64,000 bases of DNA from assembly GCA_905221605.1 (NCBI GenBank), contig CAJNDS010002546.1, positions 202,001-266,000 of the forward strand, in the 5' to 3' direction. A program made the position numbers and the translations under genes. A model generated the notes under the pieces. It had not been told where the DNA came from. It ran no database searches and saw only the letters and a list, made by a program, of their open reading frames with translations. The DNA is from Symbiodinium natans (lineage: Eukaryota; Sar; Dinophyceae; Suessiales; Symbiodiniaceae). This document shows positions 49,928 through 59,952 of this stretch, piece by piece (the first letter of the stretch is position 1; each line of letters opens with the position of its first letter).

Positions 49928-52808
49928 AAGCAGCAGTCCTTCTCTCCCTCAGTTTAGGGTTTAGGGTTTAGGGCCTAAACCCTAAATCCTAAACCCTAAG
50001 TTTAGAACTGTTCCAGGTGCTTAAGGAGGTCTAGGGTTTAGGGTTTAGGGTTTAGGGTTTAGGGTATAGGGTTTAGGGTTTAGGGTTTAGGCTCTGGGTT
50101 TCGGACCCGAACCTCAAGCCCAAACCCTAAACCCAGAAAGCCCCAAACCCTAAACCCTAAACCCTAAACCCTGAACCCTAAACCCTAAACCCTAAACCCT
50201 AAACCCAGAAAGCCCCAAACTAGCATCCTGAGCCCTGAAAGGCCCTGAAAGTCTGTGTGCCCGCAGGCCCCCTTGCCGCCGCCCGGCATGGAGGCCTTGG
50301 GACGTTGCGATTTGGGGGTTTAGGGTTTAGGGTTTAGGGTTTAGGGTTTAGGGTTTAGGGTTTAGGGTTTAGGTTCCACAGGGTTTAGAGTCCACAGGGT
50401 TTAGGGTTTAGGGTTTAGGGTTTAGGGTTTCGGGTTTAGGGTTTAGGGTTTCGGGTTTCAGGCGGGTGTGTGGTTCACGTGGCTTTAGGGACTTCGCGTT
50501 GGGCGTTGCAGGGTTTCGGGTTTGGGGCTTCGAGTTTCTGGGAAGTCCTCGTGCACGGGCTCCTGTTGAGCTTTGGGTCGAGGGAGTGTTGCGGCTAAGG
50601 TTTTGTTTCTTGACTTCAGGTTTTAAGGCTTCATAAAGGGGGGCTAAGCTCGATGATGATGACGATGTTGATGATGATGCTGCTGATGATGATGATGATG
50701 ATGATGATGATGCAGATGATGTTAATGATGATGATGGTGACGATGCTGATGGTGATGCTGCCGATGATGATGGTGATGATGATGATGATGATGATGATGA
50801 TAGAGCCATCTCGAAATACATTGTATGCATAGCCCGGTCCAACGAGCACGAGGATGCGATGCTCCCATGGAATCTGCATGAACCCTAAACCCTAAACTCT
50901 AAATTCTAAACCCCTTTAAGCTCTAAACCCTAAACCCGAAACCCTAAACCAATATGGCGGCAGACGGTGAAGACACTGGATGCCGACAGGCTGCTTCTCA
51001 TGGAGATCGCCGTGTTGGGGTTTGGGGTTTTGGGGTTTTGGGGTTTTGGGGTTTTGGGGTTTTGGGGTTTTGGGGTTTTGGGGTTTTGGGGTTTTGGGGT
51101 TTTGGGGTTTTGGGGTTTTGGGGTTTGGGGTTTGGGGTTTGGGGTTTTGGGGTTTGGGGTTTTGGGGTTTTGGGGTTTTGGGGTTTTGGGGTTTTGGGGT
51201 TTTGGGGTTTTGGGGTTTTGGGGTTTTGGGGTTTTTGGGGTTTTGGGGTTTTGGGGTTTTGGGGTTTTGGGGTTTTTGGGGTTTTGGGGTTTTGGGGTTT
51301 TGGGGTTTTGGGGTTTTGGGGTTTTGGGGTTTTGGGGTTTTGGGGTTTTGGGGTTTTGGGGTTTTGGGTTTGCGGGGTTAAGGGGTTTAGGGGTTCAGGG
51401 GTTTGGGGATTAGGGATTAAGGTTTAGTCATTAGTGGTTAGGGTTTAGTGGTTGAGAGTTTAGACAAGCAGAGAAGTAGGAGACTCTGAGCCCAACAAGT
51501 TGTGCCGACGGCGCCTCGGGGGCGAGACCACACCTCCGCAGAGCCCGGGGGGAGCTTGAGAGGTTCAGGGTTTAGGGTTTAGGGTTTAGGGTTTAAGGGT
51601 TTAGGGTTTAGGGTGGACTCTGTGTGGGCCCCCATCTCATTCCAAATCTCTCAACCTTAGTGAACCCAGAAGAAGAACTGAGTGTCAAGGTGGCTGTGAT
51701 CCTAAACCCTAAACCCTAAACCCTAAGCCCTAAACCCTAAACCCTAAACCCTAGACCCTAGACCCTAGACCCTAGACCCTAGACCCTAAACCCTAAACCC
51801 TAAACCCTAAACCCTAAACCGCAGCCTTCGAAGGTGCTAAGAAGATTGTTCGCCCGTGCCGTGCTGCTGCTGGCACTGACAGTGCGGCGCCCGGCAAAGG
51901 GGAGGCCGGAATGCGGCACGGTCCAAGTGCTGCTTTGGGGTTTAGGGATTAGGGTTTAGGGTTTTTTAGTTTAGGGTTTAGGGTTTAGGGTTGCGGGTTT
52001 AGGGTTTAGGGTAGTTTAGGGTTTAGGGTTTTAAAGTTTAGGGTTTAGGGTGTAGGGTGTAGGCGCATCACTTTCTTAGTGCGGTGTTGACAGACAGCCT
52101 CGTATAGGATCCTTAAGTGGCTTACCAACAGCAAGGTCTGGGGTTCTGGAGGCATGGGTTGGGAACTGTGGCGTGAATGTTGAGGTCAGGTTTAGGCTTT
52201 AGTGCTTAGGGTTCAGGGTTTAGGGTTTAGGGCTAGGGTCCACAGAGTTAGGGGGGTTAAAGTTTAGAAGGTTTAGCTAGGGTTTAGCCCACGGCTGCAA
52301 GAATCCCGATTTGGCTTCGGGTCTGGTCCCTGTCCTGTCACTGAGGCCTTTCACGGAGAATCCGTGGACCGATCCAAGTTCAGGACTTGCTCACAGGGAT
52401 CCTTTTGCAGAAGGCCTGCGGTTTAGGGTTTAGGGTTTAGGGTTTAGGGTGTAGGGTTTAGGGTTTAGGGTTCAGGGTTGAGGGTTTAGGGTCTACGCAC
52501 CCTAAACTCCAAGCCATCGCTTCTGTTTGTGGGAGAGCCGATGTGCTTCGAGTGCTTCAGGGCTTGTGGCCGAGAGTCGCGTTTATGAGTCAGGGGACAG
52601 TGGCATTCGGAGGAGTATGGCTCTTAGGGTTTAGGGTTTAGGGCCGGGTTTAGGGTTTAGGGTTTAGGGTTTAGGGTTCAGGGTTCATAGTTTACAGGCT
52701 TAGGCTATACACATCCTGGGTTCATGTTTTCAGCTATTGCCGCAGGACTTCTCCCCTCCCCAACACGTCAAAATTCCCTCCAGCTTTAGGGACGAGTTTT
52801 TCGTGTGA
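49928..52808 (+). CDS. Twelve-exon gene 3' part, 306 codons, with a poly-Asp exon
   Basis: Exons 49928-49951, 50017-50028, 50267-50317, 50649-50879, 50964-51011, 51480-51562, 51661-51689, 51825-51920, 52098-52135, 52302-52420, 52514-52628 and 52734-52808 keep one frame to TGA 52806-52808. Exon 3: APLPPPGMEALGRCDLG. Exon 4 has a 50-codon acidic block (GAT repeats, mostly Asp) then RAISKYIVCIARSNEHEDAM. Exon 5: TVKTLDADRLLLMEIA. Exon 10 opens NPDLASGLVPVLSLRPFTEN. Exon 11 contains CASSASGLVAESRVYESGDS. Last exon: LLPQDFSPPQHVKIPSSFRD. Donors are GT except a GA after exon 4. Introns are telomere-like, one being the TTTTGGGG array. The acidic block suggests a nuclear or chromatin-linked protein; no named domain. 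Exons 1, 2 and 7 are short and weaker. Confidence 0.6.
50652..50801. repeat. GAT trinucleotide repeat
   Basis: Fifty triplets, mainly GAT with GAC, GCT, GTT and GGT interruptions, all in the Asp frame of the gene. On - it reads Ser/Ile and makes a 144-codon artefact frame. Confidence 0.95.
51012..51370. repeat. TTTTGGGG array
   Basis: About 44 near-perfect copies of an 8-base unit identical to the Oxytricha/Euplotes telomere unit, filling an intron that starts GTGTTGGGG. It gives artefact GFWGFGVL frames in three + frames. Strong G-quadruplex potential. Confidence 0.97.
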
Positions 52809-53289
52809 GGACGTTTGTGCCGCGATGCCCTCGTGCGAACAAAATACAGAACACAACCAGTGATATATGAAGACCCAAATGAATGAAGTACTCGTGATTG
52901 AGGGTTTAGGGTTCAGGGTTTAGAGTTTAGGGTTTAGGGTTTTTAAGGTTTAGCTTGTGGGCCAAGCGCTTTTAAGGTTTGGGGCTGAGGGTTGGTTCTG
53001 CAGTTCTGGGTTGGTCCAAACTGTGTGCAGGGTTGAGAGTTGGGGATTTAGGGTTGGGGTCGAGGGTTCGTTTGGGGTTTCAGGTCGAAGGTTCATTCGG
53101 GATTTAGGCTCGAGCTTAGCCAGGGGTTTAGGATTTAGGGTTTAGGGTCTAGGGTTGGGGGGTTTAGGGGGTTTGAGTCTGAGGTGTCTTGAGGTTGTTT
53201 ACGGGTTTTAGGGTGTGCAGCCTTTAAACCCTAAACCCTAAACCCTAAACCCTAAACCCGAAACCCTAAACCCTAAACCTACTCCCAAG
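52809..53289. other. 3' flank and decayed repeats
   Basis: 52809-52895 is unique and AT-richer, likely 3' UTR. Then decayed GAGGGTT/TTTAGGG units to 53220 and a CCCTAAA tract (53225-53280). Confidence 0.5.
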
Positions 53290-53372
53290 TTGCCTCTGGC
53301 AGTCTAGGCACGTTGACACTTAGATTCAGGACCCAGCCATGGCTGCAACGCCAGAACTTCAGCATTGATTAG
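53290..53372 (+). CDS. Possible 3'-terminal exon
   Basis: After CTCCCAAG reads ASGSLGTLTLRFRTQPWLQR, then QNFSID, TAG 53370-53372. Confidence 0.35.
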
Positions 53373-53542
53373 GGTTTAGGGTTTAGGGTTTAGGGTTTAG
53401 GGTTTCGGGTTTCGGGTTTAGGGTTTCGGGTTTCGGGTTTCGGGTTTCGGGTTTAGGGTTTAGGGTTTAGGGTTTATGGTTTAGGGTTTAGGGTTTAGGG
53501 TTCAGGCTCTATTCTGTGTCCTGAAGCTCCGGCCTCGTGTAG

Positions 53543-53821
53543 GTACAAGACCTGGATTGCCAGACCAGAGCCAGAGAAGGCTTTGTGGTCCGTGCTTCCG
53601 CAAACCAGGACAGGGTGTCTCATCCTCAAACCTGAAGTTTGTGAGGGTTTTATGGGCTCCATGGCCTAAACCCTAAACCCTAAACCCTACCCCCTACCTC
53701 CTAAACCCTAAACCCCAAACCGCAGGTTTAGGTTTTTAGATTTAGGGCGTTGGCTCTCTTGGCGCCGCTTCTCGTTGTCCGAGCCGTGGGCGGAGGGCTC
53801 CTGAGCTTCATACTCAGCCTG
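53543..53821 (+). CDS. Two candidate exons, the second a membrane helix
   Basis: Exon 53543-53614 (after CGTGTAG) reads VQDLDCQTRAREGFVVRASA, then NQDR, donor GTGTCTC. The island 53746-53821 (after ATTTAG) reads ALALLAPLLVVRAVGGGLLS, then FILSL, with a GC donor; this frame is one base out of phase, while the in-phase frame (GVGSLGAASRCPSRGRRAPE) is also open. Confidence 0.4.
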
Positions 53822-54062
53822 GCAAGCCCTAAACCGTACAGCGCCCCAACCCCTAAACCCCTAAACCCCTAAACCCTAAACCCTAAACCCTGAACCCTGA
53901 ACCCTGAACCCTGAACCCTGAACCCTAAACCCTAAACCCTAAACCCGAAACCCTAAACCCTAAACCTACACCCCAAACCCTGCGCCCTAAACCCCTAGAC
54001 CCCTAAACCTCTAAACCCCTGAACCCTAAACCCTAAGCCTCATAAGACCTTAAACCTTCAAG

Positions 54063-54120
54063 GACGGCACTGCCAGAAGGAGGCTACAGCTTCCAGGTCA
54101 AGCACGCCAGCGAGGCCTAG
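54063..54120 (+). CDS. Possible 3'-terminal exon
   Basis: After CCTTCAAG reads TALPEGGYSFQVKHASEA, TAG 54118-54120. Confidence 0.4.
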
Positions 54121-54156
54121 GAGTGGGATACTTGTAAGGCTTCTGGGTCTTAGGGT

Positions 54157-54343
54157 TTAGGATCTTAGGGTAGGCACACGGTCCCCTTACCATGGGCCCT
54201 TAAAGGGGGACCCCTTACATACCCTATATCTATATATATATACATACATACATACATACATACCCTGTACAACCCAAGGGCCCACCCTTCAGAACTCCTT
54301 TAACGGAGGTCGGGGACCATACTAAGGGACCATGTAATTACCC
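54157..54343. mobile_element. F9-type TIR element with a TACA microsatellite
   Basis: GGCACACGGTCCCCTTACCA to ACTAAGGGACCATGTAATTA; an ACATACATACATA run sits in the centre. Confidence 0.6.
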
Positions 54344-54369
54344 TTCGAAATAGATGTGGACATACGCAG

Positions 54370-54459
54370 AATATGGGCAAGGAACTCTGTGACTACCTGG
54401 ATACGCAACCCTCCAGCACCAACCCTCTATTGTACATCCTAAGCAATGACGCCCTATAA
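54370..54459 (+). CDS. 3'-terminal exon, 29 codons
   Basis: After CATACGCAG reads NMGKELCDYLDTQPSSTNPL, then LYILSNDAL, TAA 54457-54459. Natural composition. Confidence 0.45.
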   Translation, partial: NMGKELCDYLDTQPSSTNPLLYILSNDAL

Positions 54460-54630
54460 ACCCAAGCCTTGCAAACGTAATGAACTCTACAAAACCCAAA
54501 AGCGCTCACCCGAAAAACCCTCAAAACTTTAAAGCTCTGAACGCTTTTAAACCCCAAACAACATCGGCGGGGTTATGTTTTAGGACTAGAGGTTTAGAGT
54601 CTAGGGTTTGGGCACCATCATTGTTTACAG

Positions 54631-55038
54631 CAGACAGGTTCTATGCAAATCGAAGACTCTGGGGAAAGCCGGGGAGTTTCCGAGGCGGACCCTGCTTTTC
54701 CCGAAGCCCCTAAACCCCCTCACATGTTGCCGGACCGTCAGAACATGTAGTCACAAGTACACACGGTACCCTACACCGAAAAACCGAAGCCCACAAACCC
54801 TAAAACCAAGACCCCCCCCCCCCCCTCTCCCCAAAAAAGTTAAGTAATGGACACAAGGAATCCACCTCCCCCAAACCCTGGTCAGGCCGATGCACATCTT
54901 TGGCTGAAGCTGAACATCTACAGCTCAGGCGTTTATATAAAAGTATGGATTCTCGAACTTTCATGGCATATGGATTCCATACTTCACAGGGACACCTGCG
55001 AGGGGGGAGGGCCCCCCCTCCATCATGAACTACTATAG
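54631..55038 (+). CDS. Two-exon 3' end, 75 codons
   Basis: Exon 54631-54705 (after TTTACAG) reads QTGSMQIEDSGESRGVSEAD, then PAFPE, followed by a GC donor in the repeat unit GCCCCTAAACC. Exon 54886-55038 (after GGTCAG) reads ADAHLWLKLNIYSSGVYIKV, WILELSWHMDSILHRDTCEG and a short tail, TAG 55036-55038, in phase. A 63-codon frame from ATG 54847 covers the second exon. Beta-rich second exon; unrecognised. Confidence 0.5.
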
Positions 55039-55211
55039 CCTGTGGTTGGGCCTTAGTCTTGGGTAGGTTGAGGGTTTAGGGTTGAGGGTTGAGGGTTGAT
55101 GGGAGTGAGGTTGGGGGTGGTAGGGGCCCTAAAGTCTGGGGTTTAGGGTTTAGGGCCGGTTTGATGCCCCAAAACCACCCGAAGCTCGAAGCCCTAAACT
55201 CTGGACCCTAG

Positions 55212-55443
55212 CGGGGGCAACATGAGGAGGTTTGGGGCCCACTCGTTGCGGTTGAGTGTTCCGGGTTTACCTGGCTTGTCTTAGGGATCTAGCTTTAATG
55301 AAAGGTTTTGATAGGGTTTAGGTTATAAGGGGTTTCGCAACTAAACCCTGCACCCTCAACCCCCGAACCCTATACTTGCAGGCATGGTCCGGGTACGCCT
55401 CAACGAGATAGAGCCTCTGCACAAGCGCCGGGGCCTTGGCTGA
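55212..55443 (+). CDS. Two candidate exons
   Basis: Exon 55212-55264 (after GACCCTAG) reads RGQHEEVWGPLVAVECSG, donor GTTTAC. The island 55382-55443 (after ACTTGCAG) contains MVRVRLNEIEPLHKRRGLG and TGA 55441-55443, a natural reading but one base out of phase with the first. Confidence 0.4.
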
Positions 55444-55517
55444 GGTTGAACACCCAAACCCTGTGCCCAGGATCTAAAATCCTTGCCTTGCATCCCCTCG
55501 AAACCCCAAACCCTCTA

Positions 55518-55612
55518 AACCCCAAATAGAACCCTAAACCCTAAACCCTAAACCCTAAACCCCAAATAGAACTTGGCAGCCCAGTGGCATCCTTTTCATT
55601 CCCAGGTTACTC
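55518..55612. repeat. 13-base duplication around a tract, next to an F6 remnant
   Basis: CCCCAAATAGAAC occurs at about 55520 and 55560 with CCCTAAA units between, followed by an F6 left end (TTGGCAGCCCAGTGGC). Confidence 0.8.
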
Positions 55613-55835
55613 CTAAGTCTCACACACAGAGGCTCACTGGCATAAGCCCTAAGCTCCGGTTTTTAAAAGGTCTATAAAGAAAAGGCGCGAGGGTTTAGGG
55701 TTTAGGGTTTGGGGTTTAGGGTTTAGGGTTTAGGGTTTAGGGTTTAGGGTCTAAGGTTGCTGAGGGTCTTCCCTAGTCTCCAAACCCCTACTTCAGCACA
55801 AACGAAAAGAGAAGTGACGTGGGTGGGACTTTCAG

Positions 55836-56020
55836 GAACCTTCCTCTTGTGGGTTTCGGGTGCGCAACAAGGGGGTAGGGTTTCATGCCTCCAGCCGCCG
55901 AGTTGGGCATGTCCCAATGGTAGGAGGTCCCCCTAATCAAATGCCTACAAGATGTTGTTAGCCATCGTATACTTAGCCCTAGACTCAAGAACAAGTTTGG
56001 CAAGGCAAGCCCCGACATAA
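55836..56020 (+). CDS. Two-exon 3' end, 50 codons
   Basis: Exon 55836-55919 (after ACTTTCAG) reads EPSSCGFRVRNKGVGFHASS, then RRVGHVPM, donor GTAGGAGG. Exon 55952-56020 (after GCCTACAAG) reads MLLAIVYLALDSRTSLARQA, then PT, TAA 56018-56020, across a 32-base intron. A second frame of the last island is open to 56055. The minus strand is open for 76 codons but without splice context. Confidence 0.45.
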
Positions 56021-56263
56021 GTAAGTGTCCGACATCACATCTTTATTTATGTTAAAGCATATCTTGGACTGCCTTGGCCACCTTGATGTCCTAAACCCCT
56101 AAACCCCGAAAACCCTTAAACCCCTAAGAACCCCTAAGAACCCCAAAAAAACCCAAACCCCTAAACCCCTGAACCCCCTAAAAACCCCCTAAAACAACCC
56201 GAAACCCCCTAAACCCCTTAAAGCCTTAACAAAAAAACCCTGAAAACCCCTGTCGAACGCGAG

Positions 56264-56328
56264 GGCACGAGATCCCTCCGGGCGACGTGGTGGCAGAGCC
56301 GCCACCAGGTGCCGCCCAGGCAGCGCGG
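56264..56328 (+). CDS. Exon, Pro/Ala-rich
   Basis: After GAACGCGAG reads HEIPPGDVVAEPPPGAAQAA, then R, donor GTTTTAGG. Other frames open but less natural. Confidence 0.4.
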
Positions 56329-56994
56329 GTTTTAGGGTTTAGGTCTAGGGGTTAGGGGCTAGGGTTTAGGGTTTAGGGTTTTTAGGGTTTGCTTTCGCCA
56401 AATCCCTCAGTCTGGGAGGTAGGCTTTTTGGGCAATTTGGGTTTGGGGGCCCGTAAGGCCCGAGCCCAAACCCCTAAACCCCTATACCCCAAACCCAATC
56501 CCCAAAATCACTAAACCCCACACCCCAAAAACTCTAAACCCCAATCCCGAAACCCCAAACCCCGACAAACCCTAAAAGCCCTAAAACCCTGGGTCAAAGT
56601 CGTTGTGGTTCATACCACACATGGAAGCCCTTCTGGCTTTGTAAGTAGGGTTAGTACGGTGGGTTCGTGAGGATTAGAGTAGAGTAGAGTTTTCCTGAAC
56701 CCTTAACCCTAAACTAAACGTTCAACTTTTAAGTAGACTTACTAAATCAGAAGAGCTCCTAAGCACCCCCCCAGCGACCTGGGTGGGGCTTGAGAGTTTG
56801 GGGCTTCAGGGTCTGGGGCTTTTCGGGTTCAGGGTCTGTAGGGTTGAGGATTTAGGGTTTAGGGTTTGTAGCGTTTTCGGGTTTAGGGTTATTTGGCTTA
56901 GGGTTCAGGGTTTGGGCCCTGAGGCTTGTGAGGTTTGAGGGCTTAGTTAGGGCTTGGGTCCCTAGGCACCACACTAATCCATGATCGCACCCAG
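56329..56994. other. Gene-less: decayed units
   Basis: CCCCTAAA and TTTAGGG remnants; 56640-56770 shares GTAAGTAGG and AAGTAGACTTACTAA motifs with 39240-39300 and 43850-43950, a further diverged dispersed family. Confidence 0.45.
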
Positions 56995-57458
56995 GAATGC
57001 ATCTTTGGGTAGTTGCATGGTCCCTTAATGACCTTCTAGGCTTCTAAGGGTACGTAAGGGTTCCCCTGTTTTACAAGGGCCCAGATGCAGGGACCACGTA
57101 ATAGCTTTGTAGTCGCTGCTTTAATCATTTTTGAAGTGGAGAGTTCGCTCTTTGGACTTGTGATGGGGTTTAGTGTTTAGGGTTGAGGGTTGAGGGTTGA
57201 GGGTTTAGGGTTTAGGGTTTACTCAATGACGGAACAGCGTCACAGAGACGGGCGTCTGTTCCTGGCGTGCTCTCGCGCGAGTTGGTTTAGGGTTTAGGGT
57301 TTGGGGTTTAGGGTTTAGGGTGTAGGGTGTAGGGTTTAGGGTTTAGGGTTTAGGGTTTAGGGTTTAGGGTTTAGGGTTAGCATCGGAGCTTTCCCAAGCA
57401 AGGGCTGCCACTGCAATCTGGTAGCAAAGGAAGGCAACGAGGCTACGGCTGCTTGTGA
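56995..57458 (+). CDS. Four-exon 3' end, 61 codons; intron 1 is an F9 element
   Basis: Exon 56995-57008 (ECIF plus two bases) joins, across the F9 element 57009-57104, to exon 57105-57159 (FVVAALIIFEVESSLFGL, a membrane helix start), then 57246-57284 (RRASVPGVLSREL, followed by GTTTAGGG) and 57381-57458 (HRSFPKQGLPLQSGSKGRQR, then GYGCL, TGA 57456-57458). All in phase. In another frame the last island is open for 42 codons (IGAFPSKGCHCNLVAKEGNE). Confidence 0.5.
57009..57104. mobile_element. F9 element that is exactly an intron
   Basis: GTAGTTGCATGGTCCCTTAA to GCAGGGACCACGTAATAG; 96 bases, GT...AG, TIRs of about 18 bases, open frame in phase on both sides. Confidence 0.7.
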
Positions 57459-57627
57459 ACGCCACTCCCGTCAACCAGGAGATCTCGCAATCAGGAGCCC
57501 AGCAAAGCCCTAAACCCTAAACCCTAAACCCTAAACCCTAAACCCTAAACCCTAAACCCTAAACCCTAAACCCTAAACCCTAAACCCTAAACCCTACAGA
57601 CGCTGGCCCCTCCGCCCGGCGCGCCAG

Positions 57628-58362
57628 GTCACCATGACAGAGGCAGGCGGCGCGACCGTGTTCAAGTTCGAGACTGCCGATCAGGTCCCAGTTCAGGCCA
57701 GCCCTTTACACCCTAAAACGTAGGGTTTAGGGGTTTAGGGTTTAGGGTTTAGGGTTTAGGGTTTAGGGCTAGGGTGTAGGGTTTCGGGTGTCGGGTTTAG
57801 GGGTTAGGGGTTTTGAGGTCTAGGGTTTAGGGTTCAGGGTTCAGGGTTTAGGGCTAGGGTTTAGGGTTTAGGGTTTAGGGTGTCGGGTTTAGGGGTTTTG
57901 GGGTTTGGGGTTTTGGGGTTTAGGGTTTGGGGGTTTACGGGGTTAGGGGCTTAGGGGCTTAGGAAGTGAGGCGTTTGGGGGTTTGGGGTTTAGGGTTCAG
58001 GTTTAGGGTTGCTACCCCAAACCCTGAGCCCTAAGGCAGGGAGAGTGTGAGCCTCGAGGCAAGGATTCTATCATAAGGAAGCCCTATAACCCTCAACCCT
58101 GAAACCCCAAGCCCCATAAACCTTTGACCCTAAACCCGAAGCCCCAAACCCCAAACCCTAAACCGAGGCCTCATAGAACCCTATAAAGCCCCAACCCCAA
58201 AGCCTACAACGAAACCCCGTAGTACGCACCTTGAAGAGCCCCCAAAGGCTAGCCAGGGTTAAGGGTTTAGGGTTTAGGGTTTAGGCTTTAGGGTCCCAGG
58301 CCCTTGAGATAGTTCTTGTTGTAAACCTGTCTCCCCGCTTACTCGGGCTGGCAGGATCTTAG
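57628..58362 (+). CDS. Candidate small two-exon gene, 37 codons from ATG
   Basis: Exon 57628-57684: ATG 57634 in good context (GTCACCATGA), MTEAGGATVFKFETADQ, donor GTCCCAG. Exon 58300-58362 (after GGGTCCCAG): ALEIVLVVNLSPRLLGLAGS, TAG 58360-58362; in phase. The 615-base intron is made of tracts. It may have further exons upstream, since the first exon also follows an AG. Confidence 0.4.
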
Positions 58363-58480
58363 TTGGGAGGATGTTTTCTTTCTGAGTCAGCGTCCTGTTG
58401 GAGGCTTGGTTCCAGCTAAAATACGGAGACTTGTAGGTAGAGTACGCCAAACAAGCGCACATGGTTAGGGAATGCCCCAG

Positions 58481-58864
58481 ATGGCTACATGGCTACACTC
58501 AACAACAAAAAGCAGAACCTGAGCGTCTCAATCGTTTAGGGTTTAGGGTTGAGGGTTTATGGCTTACATTACATTTCTAGATTTTTCCATCTCAACCCAA
58601 AGGTCCAGAACCCCTAAACCCTAAACCCCGAGCCCAAATTCTACGACCCTACAGCCTGACAGCCCTGCTGGTCCCGGGACTACCTCGGCCCCCTAAGCCT
58701 TATGGGCAACCAGCCTTCAATGGTCGAAGCTGACTAACCCAGAAATCCGAAACCCACGGTCTTCAACCTCGAGACTCGAGCGCCCTTGGGATGTTGAGAA
58801 GTTCAGGGTGCCGAGAAGCCCGAAACCCCCAAACCCTAAAAGCCCTGCACCCGCCAAGCCCTGA
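58481..58864 (+). CDS. Four-exon 3' end, 84 codons
   Basis: Exons 58481-58533 (GYMATLNNKKQNLSVSI, then GTTTAGGG), 58581-58602 (IFPSQPK), 58663-58722 (LLVPGLPRPPKPYGQPAFN) and 58743-58864 (IRNPRSSTSRLERPWDVEKF, then RVPRSPKPPNPKSPAPAKP, TGA 58862-58864) join in phase. Pro-rich, likely disordered. The last 15 codons are partly repeat-derived. The last intron would be only 20 bases, so exons 3 and 4 need care. Confidence 0.4.
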
Positions 58865-59016
58865 ACCCTGAACCCTGAAAACCCTAAACCCTGAAACCTG
58901 AAAGCCCTAAACCGTAAACCCTACAACCTAAACCCTCAACCCTCAACCCTAAAACCCTAGCCCTGAACCCTAGCCCTAAACCCTCAACCCTGGCTCCTCC
59001 GGAGGCTTCACTGCAG

Positions 59017-59079
59017 CACTCGCCCTTGGGGCTGGAAGTCTCCGTCCGGGGTCAGGTGCTGCAAAGGCCCGATGGCTGG
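59017..59079 (+). CDS. Exon, unknown protein
   Basis: After TCACTGCAG reads HSPLGLEVSVRGQVLQRPDG, then W, donor GTGTGAG. Confidence 0.45.
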
Positions 59080-59095
59080 GTGTGAGAGCGCGCCC

Positions 59096-59214
59096 GGTTT
59101 AGGGTGTAGGGGTGTAGGGGTGTAGGGGTGTAGGGGTGTAGGGGTGTAGGGGTGTAGGGGTGTAGGGGTGTAGGGGTGTAGGGGTGTAGGGGTGTAGGGG
59201 TGTAGGGGTTTGAG
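59096..59214. repeat. GGTGTAGG array
   Basis: About 15 perfect units of the 8-base variant GGTGTAGG. Confidence 0.96.
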
Positions 59215-59234
59215 AGTTTGGGGGTTTGGAGTTT

Positions 59235-59560
59235 ATCTAAGTGTAATTTTATGGGCCCTGATTGTGGTCCCTTACCTCCTGAAAAGGGTTCTGAAGCATA
59301 GGCCCTTGGGTTGTATAGGGCATATAAGGGGTATACAAGGAGTTCCCATTTAAGGGCCCGTACTAAGGGACCATGGAAGTACCCGGGTAAAGGGCTTCGG
59401 GTTCGGGAAGTTTAGGGCTCATTTGGCGACCATGTTTTCAACCCCTATATATATACATGTATGTATATATATATATATACATATCATATATATATATATA
59501 CGTATGTATAAAAATCATAGATAGATAGATAGATAGATAAAATCCCAACTTCCCTAAACC
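59235..59560. mobile_element. F9-type element and TA/GATA microsatellites
   Basis: An F9-type element (about 59240-59378, GATTGTGGTCCCTTACCTCC to ACTAAGGGACCATGGAAGTA) followed by TATATA runs (59444-59510) and (ATAG)n (59517-59538). Confidence 0.65.
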
Positions 59561-59636
59561 CAAAAAAAAACCCTATACCCTGCACCTTGAACCCAAACCT
59601 TAAACCCTAAACCCTACTTTCAGCCTGAATTTACAG

Positions 59637-59918
59637 AAACCCTGCTCCCTAACGAGGGCTGATGAGGCGGACGGGCCCCCCGTCTTTACGCATAAGATAT
59701 CTTGGCGGTATGGGTTAGGGTTGGGGGCCGAACCCTAAATCTAGGGGTAGGTTCATGGGCCCTTAATTTCTTTCCCGAGCCTCCTTTAAACCGTTCAGAT
59801 ATAGGGGTATACACGGGGGGTACCCTTTTAAAGGCCCATACTAAGGGACCATGTAACTACCCTAAGACTAAGTCTTCGTCGTTCCAGCTGGTTCAGAAGA
59901 CAATGCCTGTCGTGACGG
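59637..59918 (+). CDS. Two exons around an F9 element
   Basis: Exon 59637-59707 (after TTTACAG) reads KPCSLTRADEADGPPVFTHK, then ISW, donor GTATGGG. The island 59867-59918 follows directly on the AG of an F9 right end (CTACCCTAAG) and reads TKSSSFQLVQKTMPVVT before GTTTATC; the in-phase frame (LSLRRSSWFRRQCLS, stop) is also open. Confidence 0.4.
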
Positions 59919-59952
59919 GTTTATCGTTTAGGGTTTAGGGGTTCTTCTGCAG

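Noticed and set aside
50408-50842. 144-codon minus-strand ORF with poly-Ser
   Set aside because: It is the antisense of the GAT repeat plus telomere-like units; the plus-strand Asp reading is in phase with neighbouring exons.
50954-51427. Three overlapping ORFs of 133-157 codons rich in Gly/Phe/Trp/Leu
   Set aside because: They are translations of the TTTTGGGG array in three frames.
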